DNA from: Deltaproteobacteria bacterium
Lineage (GTDB): Bacteria > Desulfobacterota > Binatia > Binatales > Binataceae
Reading direction: 5' to 3'
DNA: 9,945 bases
NCBI GenBank assembly: GCA_027403435.1
Contig: DAHZDR010000129.1
Location: 1-9,945, forward strand
Positions within the stretch are counted from its first letter, which is position 1; each line of letters opens with the position of its first letter. The translations under genes and the position numbers were made by a program. Shown in pieces: positions 6,318-9,945 of this stretch. A model generated the notes under the pieces. That model saw only the letters and a list, made by a program, of their open reading frames with translations. It had not been told where the DNA came from and ran no database searches.

Positions 6318-8651
6318 TTACGCCTTCTTCGCGTCCTTGAACGCGCGCCAGAGTTTTTCCGGGCGCAGTGGCATGTCGATATGGCGGACGCCGAGCGGCT
6401 TGAGCGCGTCCAGTACGGCGTTGACCATGCACGGGGTCGATCCGATCGTGCCGGCTTCGCCGACCCCCTTCACGCCCATCGGATTGAGCGGCGAGGGCGT
6501 GACGGTGTGCGCCAGTTCGTAGTGCGGCAGCATCCGCGCCCGCGGCGCCGCATAGTCCATCAGGGTGGCGGTGACCAACTGGCCGTTTTCGTCGTAAACG
6601 ACCTCTTCGTAAAGCGCCTGCGCGATACCCTGCGCGATTCCGCCGTGAACCTGGCCGGCGACCAGCAGCGGGCTGATGATATTGCCGCAGTCGTCCACCG
6701 CGACGTAGCGCAGGAACGTGACCACGCCGGTATCGGGATCGATTTCGACCACGGCGATATGCGTGCCGAACGGAAAGGTGCAGCCGGTGGGCTCGAAGAC
6801 GCTGGTCGCGTCGAGGCCGGGCTCCATTCCGGGGATCGGCATTTTCCATCCGTAGGCGGCGTCAACCACGGCTTGCAAGGGAATCGCCTTGGCGGCGTCG
6901 CTTTTGAGGGCGACGGTGCGATTGGTGAAGGTCAACTGATCGGGCGGCGCCTCCATCATGGTCGAGGCGATCTTTTTGAGTTTTTCCTGCAACTTGCCGA
7001 CTGACATCATTACGGCCGTGCCGCCGACGGAAAGCCCGCGGCTGCCGAAGGTGCCGACGCCGTATTGGACGATCGCGGTGTCGCCGTGCACGACGGCCAC
7101 GTCGTCGATATCGACGCCGAAGGCGTCCGCGGCCATTTGCGCGAAAGTGGTTTCCTGGCCCTGGCCGTGCGGCGAGATGCCGGTCAAAACAGTGATGCGG
7201 CTGTCCGGCTCCATCCGCACGGTCGCGCTTTCCCATCCGGGGACTTTCGGCGGCAGCATCGCGGACGGTCCGATTCCGCAGATTTCGACGTATGAGGCGA
7301 TACCGATGCCGATATAGCGGCCGTGCTTGAGCGCTTCGGCTTGCTCGGCGCGCATCTTCGGGTAATCGACGATTTCGAGCGCCTTGTTCAGGGCGGCGTT
7401 ATAGTCGCCGGAGTCATAGACCAGGCCGGCGCAGGTGGCGTAAGGAAAGGCCTCTTTGGGAATGAAATTCCGCCGGCGCACTTCGACCGGATCGAGGCCC
7501 AGTTCCGCCGCGACCATGTCCATGGTGCGTTCGGCGATATAGGCGGCCTCGGGCCGGCCCGCGCCGCGATAGGCGTCGGTCGCCATCTTGTTGGTGAAGA
7601 CCATCACCTGCTCGAACGACATCGCCGGAATTTTGTAGCATCCGGTCATCATCAGGCCGGAAAAGCCGGGAATCGCGGGCGTCAGCAATTGTAGATAGGC
7701 GCCCATGTCGCAGATGAATTTGGCTTTGAGCGCGAGCACCGTGCCGTCGTTTTTGACCGGCACTTCCAGATAGGTGATCTGGTCGCGGCCGTGGGTGGTG
7801 GTGGCGAGATTCTCGCGCCGGCGCTCGATCCATTTGACCGGCCGGCCGAGCATCCGCGACAGATATGCGACGAGCGCTTCCTCGCGATAGAAATTGAGCT
7901 TGGCGCCGAAGCCGCCGCCGACTTCCGGCGCGATCACACGCACGCGATTTTCGGGCAGGCTCAGCACCGCCGCAAGCGCGGAACGCAGCAGATGTGGAAT
8001 CTGCGTCGAGGTCCATAGAGTAAGTTGGCCCGACGCCTGATGCCATTGGGCGAGCACGCCGCGCGTTTCCATCGGTACGGGCGCCAGACGCTGATTGACG
8101 ATCCGGAATTTAATTACGCGATCGGCCTTGGCGATCGCTTCGTCCACGGCGGGATTCGGAATCAGCGCGCGGGTGGCCAGATTGGCGCCGAACTCTTCGT
8201 GCAAAATCGGCGCGCCGTCGGCGAGCGCCTTTTCGGGATCGCTCACGGCGTCGAGCGGATCGTAATCCACATCGATCAGATCCGCCGCGTCCTGCGCCAG
8301 ATAGGCGTCGCTGGCGACGACGACCGCGACCGATTCGCCGACGAAGCGCACCTTGCCCTGCGCAAGCAGCGGATGGAACGGGATATGTTCCGCGGGAGCG
8401 ACGCAGGGAATGCCGCCGACCTTGCCCTTCAGGTCCTCGCCGGTCAGCACGGCGACCACGCCGGGCGCGGAGCGCGCGGCCGCGACGTCGATCGAATTGA
8501 TCCGCGCATGCGGATGAGGGCTGCGCAAAACCACCGCCGTCAGCGTATCCGGCAGCCGCACGTCATCGACGTAGGTTGCGGTTCCGGAAATCAGCCGCGG
8601 GTCTTCGCGCCGCTTGATTCGCGCGCCGACGAATTTCGGTATGACCGCCAT
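6318..8651 (-). CDS. coxL: Molybdopterin-binding large subunit, form II CO dehydrogenase-like hydroxylase
   Basis: This is the catalytic subunit of the xanthine-oxidase family, binding molybdopterin cytosine dinucleotide. The 777-residue chain starts with FVGARIKRREDPRLISG and carries GGGFGAK (245-251), the active-site loop AYRGAGR (360-366), HGQGQETTFAQ, and GVGEAG near the C-terminus with the conserved catalytic Glu (E732). AYRGAGR is the signature of form II (BMS-type) large subunits. Form I CO dehydrogenase has AYxCSFR, whose Cys carries the Cu-S-Mo cluster, and that Cys is absent here. The enzyme may therefore oxidise another substrate (an aldehyde, N-heterocycle or other small organic) and not CO. 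I prefer the ATG at 8651 to the ATG at 8657, because AAGGAG (8659-8664) is 7 bases from the former and only 1 from the latter. The gene lies 28 bases after coxS and 4 before coxM. Confidence 0.95.
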   Translation of the reverse strand: MAVIPKFVGARIKRREDPRLISGTATYVDDVRLPDTLTAVVLRSPHPHARINSIDVAAARSAPGVVAVLTGEDLKGKVGGIPCVAPAEHIPFHPLLAQGKVRFVGESVAVVVASDAYLAQDAADLIDVDYDPLDAVSDPEKALADGAPILHEEFGANLATRALIPNPAVDEAIAKADRVIKFRIVNQRLAPVPMETRGVLAQWHQASGQLTLWTSTQIPHLLRSALAAVLSLPENRVRVIAPEVGGGFGAKLNFYREEALVAYLSRMLGRPVKWIERRRENLATTTHGRDQITYLEVPVKNDGTVLALKAKFICDMGAYLQLLTPAIPGFSGLMMTGCYKIPAMSFEQVMVFTNKMATDAYRGAGRPEAAYIAERTMDMVAAELGLDPVEVRRRNFIPKEAFPYATCAGLVYDSGDYNAALNKALEIVDYPKMRAEQAEALKHGRYIGIGIASYVEICGIGPSAMLPPKVPGWESATVRMEPDSRITVLTGISPHGQGQETTFAQMAADAFGVDIDDVAVVHGDTAIVQYGVGTFGSRGLSVGGTAVMMSVGKLQEKLKKIASTMMEAPPDQLTFTNRTVALKSDAAKAIPLQAVVDAAYGWKMPIPGMEPGLDATSVFEPTGCTFPFGTHIAVVEIDPDTGVVTFLRYVAVDDCGNIISPLLVAGQVHGGIAQGIAQALYEEVVYDENGQLVTATLMDYAAPRARMLPHYELAHTVTPSPLNPMGVKGVGEAGTIGSTPCMVNAVLDALKPLGVRHIDMPLRPEKLWRAFKDAKKA

Positions 8652-8658
8652 CGTCATT

Positions 8659-8664
8659 CTCCTT
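8659..8664 (-). promoter_or_regulatory. Ribosome-binding site of coxL (decides the start)
   Basis: The minus strand reads AAGGAG, then 7 bases, then the ATG at 8651. The earlier in-frame ATG at 8657 is only one base from this site, too close for initiation. The coxL protein therefore most likely begins MAVIPKFVGAR, two residues shorter than the longest reading. Confidence 0.75.
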
Positions 8665-8679
8665 CAATCGGCGGGCGGC

Positions 8680-9156
8680 TCAGCGCCCGGCCGTCGCGCG
8701 CATCTTTTCCGCCGCGTATTGAACCGCCTTGATAATGTGCTGATAGCCGGTGCATCGGCACAGATTGCCTTCGAGCGCGTGGCGGATTTCGTCCTCGCCC
8801 GGATTCGTGGTGCGGTTCAGCAGGTCCACCGCCGCCATCATCATGCCGGGCGTGCAGTAGCCGCATTGCAGGCCGTGCTCCTCCCAGAAGCCCTCCTGAA
8901 TCGGATGGAACTTGCCGTCCTTGGCGAGGCCTTCGACGGTGGTGACGCTCGCGCCGTCGGCCTGCGCCGCCAGCACCGTGCAGGACTTGACCGCCTTGCC
9001 GTCGAGCAGGACGGTGCAGGCGCCGCACAGCGTGGTTTCGCATCCGACGTGGGTGCCGGTAAGGCCGGCGACCTCGCGCAAATAATGGACCAGCAGCAGG
9101 CGAGGTTCGATCTCGTCGCCGCGCGGCTGACCGTTAATCGTAAGGTTAACGCGCAT
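8680..9156 (-). CDS. coxS: 2Fe-2S small subunit of CO dehydrogenase-type hydroxylase
   Basis: This subunit holds two [2Fe-2S] clusters and relays electrons from the Mo site to FAD. All eight ligand Cys are present: C39, C44, C47 and C59 in the plant-ferredoxin-type N-terminal domain (VGCETTLCGACTVLLDG), and C98, C101, C133 and C135 in the helical domain (LQCGYCTPGM and NLCRCTGY). The 158-residue length is normal. The start is the ATG at 9156 (MRVNLTINGQPR), with a Shine-Dalgarno GGGAG (9165-9169) 8 bases upstream. The frame continues open to 9351, but the extra N-terminal stretch is low-complexity, precedes the family start and overlaps vsr, so it is rejected. It is the first gene of the S-L-M-G operon. 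Confidence 0.96.
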   Translation of the reverse strand: MRVNLTINGQPRGDEIEPRLLLVHYLREVAGLTGTHVGCETTLCGACTVLLDGKAVKSCTVLAAQADGASVTTVEGLAKDGKFHPIQEGFWEEHGLQCGYCTPGMMMAAVDLLNRTTNPGEDEIRHALEGNLCRCTGYQHIIKAVQYAAEKMRATAGR

Positions 9157-9289
9157 GTGATTGGCTCCCATCCGAAAGGGATGGTTTAGCAAATCGCGCG
9201 GCTCCCCGCTAACGGGCAAATTCCCACCCCCTCCGGACTTGCGCCGGCGCCGCGCCTGGCAAAAATAGGAGAAAGGAGCCAAAGGTTCG
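9157..9289. promoter_or_regulatory. Divergent intergenic region between coxS and vsr
   Basis: This 133-base spacer must hold the start signals of both the cox operon (leftward) and vsr (rightward), since the two genes diverge. I cannot recognise a convincing -35/-10 pair or a sigma-54 site. Visible elements are the coxS Shine-Dalgarno (9165-9169), the vsr Shine-Dalgarno AAGGAG (9273-9278, 11 bases before its ATG), and a hairpin CCATCC/GGATGG (9168-9173 and 9179-9184, 5-base loop) that overlaps the coxS ribosome-binding site by two bases. A small CCCG/CGGG hairpin with loop CTAA lies near the middle. Confidence 0.5.
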
Positions 9290-9721
9290 ATGGACACGGT
9301 AAGCGCGCGGCGCCGGAGCGAAATCATGTCGCGCGTGCGCGGCAGGGACACTGGTCCTGAAATCGCGGTGCGGCGGATGGTCCACGCGATGGGGCATCGC
9401 TACAGGCTTCATCGACGCGATATTCCTGGTGTTCCCGATCTGGCTTTCATCGGCGCGCGCAAGGTTATTTTCGTGCACGGATGTTTCTGGCGCCGCCATC
9501 GCGGATGTCCGAACACGCGAACGCCCAAGTCCAACGTCGCCTTCTGGCGCAAGAAGCTTGCGGGCAATCAGCGGCGCGATTTAGCCAATCAACGCAAGCT
9601 TCTGGCTTCGGGATGGCGTGTGCTTGTGATATGGGAGTGTGAATTGGACGATTCAAAACGAATGCGCGGGAAACTGGCGCGCTTTCTTGGCGGGCGGAGC
9701 GGAAGAAATGCGGTCGGTTGA
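9290..9721 (+). CDS. vsr: Very short patch repair endonuclease (Vsr), with a probable active-site substitution
   Basis: Vsr nicks 5' of the T in T:G mismatches that arise when 5-methylcytosine deaminates, starting repair at sites modified by a Dcm-type methyltransferase. The 143-residue protein has the family start (MDTVSARRRSEIMSRVRGRDTGPE), the metal-binding Asp in GVPDLAF (D50), the zinc-site block HGCFWRRHRGCP, AFWRKKLAGNQRRD, and the C-terminal GWRVLVIWECEL. In most Vsr proteins the block reads CFWHxH; here the first His, equivalent to catalytic His69 of E. coli Vsr, is Arg68 (codon CGC, 9491-9493). The other His and the Cys residues are kept. The start at 9290 has AAGGAG 11 bases upstream. 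The 3' end overlaps the methyltransferase gene by 14 bases. By my count 50 of 143 codons end in A or T, more than in an AT-heavy sample from the start of tldD (about a quarter), which would fit horizontal transfer. Confidence 0.93.
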   Translation: MDTVSARRRSEIMSRVRGRDTGPEIAVRRMVHAMGHRYRLHRRDIPGVPDLAFIGARKVIFVHGCFWRRHRGCPNTRTPKSNVAFWRKKLAGNQRRDLANQRKLLASGWRVLVIWECELDDSKRMRGKLARFLGGRSGRNAVG

Positions 9722-9945
9722 ATTGTTCGTCGGAGCGGGGGGACTGGCGCTCGGACTCTCACAAGCCGGATTCGAGCATCTGCTCGTCGCGGACTTCGAT
9801 CGTCACGCCTGCGCGACGATTCGCGAAAATCAGCGGCGCGGCGTGGCGCACGTCGCCAGATGGCCGTTAAGGGAGATCGACGTTCGCGGCCTCGACTATT
9901 CCGATATTCCGGAAGGGGTCGAGCTGCTCGCCGGCGGACCGCCAT
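9708..9945 (+). CDS. dcm: C5-cytosine DNA methyltransferase, N-terminal part (cut by window end)
   Basis: This enzyme transfers a methyl group from S-adenosylmethionine to carbon 5 of cytosine in a specific DNA sequence. The 79 visible residues contain motif I for AdoMet binding (ELFVGAGGLALGLSQAGF, residues 5-22), an acidic motif II region (VADFD, 27-31), ENQ at 40-42, the motif III Asp (EIDVRGLDY) and the start of motif IV, GGPP (76-79). The window ends one base into the next codon, where the catalytic Cys is expected. The ATG at 9708 lies inside the end of vsr (14-base overlap), with GGAG (9696-9699) 8 bases upstream, so the two are translationally coupled. The symbol follows the vsr linkage. 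The recognition site lies in the missing part, so this could equally belong to a restriction-modification system. Confidence 0.93.
   Translation, partial: MRSVELFVGAGGLALGLSQAGFEHLLVADFDRHACATIRENQRRGVAHVARWPLREIDVRGLDYSDIPEGVELLAGGPP

Noticed and set aside
6318..8651. True form I Cu-Mo CO dehydrogenase
   Set aside because: The AYxCSFR motif with the Cu-binding Cys is absent; AYRGAGR and the S-L-M order point to form II.
6045..8732. Long plus-strand frames opposite coxM and coxL (6045-7004, 8025-8732 and others)
   Set aside because: Products are low-complexity His/Arg/Gly-rich shadows of the well-supported minus-strand cox genes.
9239..9266. TTGCGC and AAAAAT as a vsr promoter
   Set aside because: Both boxes are poor matches, and the implied transcript start would fall on the Shine-Dalgarno.
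9157..9351. N-terminal extension of coxS up to 9351
   Set aside because: It precedes the family N-terminus, overlaps vsr, and the ATG at 9156 has its own ribosome-binding site.

Overview
The window is a GC-rich bacterial chromosome segment with dense genes, short spacers and strong G/C bias at third codon positions. RpoA has a full alpha-CTD with a KNFGRKSLNEIK segment, and L17 is followed by a basic tail. Both read to me as deltaproteobacterial-like (Desulfobacterota, Myxococcota or Candidatus Binatota level). That placement comes from memory of the families, not from a tree.

Left third, plus strand (2-4364): the 3' end of the ribosomal/alpha operon, with rpoA (5' end outside the window) and rplQ, closed by a strong intrinsic terminator at 1414-1452. 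A candidate promoter with a tandem octamer follows, then a two-gene unit, tldD-tldE, encoding both halves of the heterodimeric TldD/TldE metalloprotease.

Middle (4365-4833): about 470 bases between the convergent tldE and cox units. It holds two pieces of a hairpin-forming repeat with the core TGTCATTCTT, a further inverted repeat and one doubtful 55-codon minus-strand ORF.

Right half, minus strand (9156 down to 4834): a four-gene operon in the order coxS-coxL-coxM-coxG. It encodes the Fe-S, molybdopterin and FAD subunits of a CO-dehydrogenase/xanthine-dehydrogenase-type molybdenum hydroxylase, plus the membrane-associated CoxG partner. The large subunit carries AYRGAGR in the active-site loop and the gene order is S-L-M. 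Both mark a form II (putative) enzyme rather than the Cu-Mo form I CO dehydrogenase, so the substrate is open. No maturation genes (coxD/E/F or xdhC-like) lie within the operon borders.

Right edge, plus strand (9290-9945): vsr, a very-short-patch repair endonuclease, overlaps by 14 bases the start of a C5-cytosine DNA methyltransferase gene. The window cuts that gene just before its catalytic Cys codon. The Vsr protein appears to have Arg where the family normally has the active-site His. This vsr-dcm pair has a lower GC third-position content than typical here and may be the edge of a modification or defence cluster continuing to the right.

No tRNA, rRNA, CRISPR array, transposase gene or clear new multi-gene system is visible. 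The least ordinary items are the Vsr substitution with its overlapping methyltransferase, the form II cox operon, and the repeat-filled convergent spacer.
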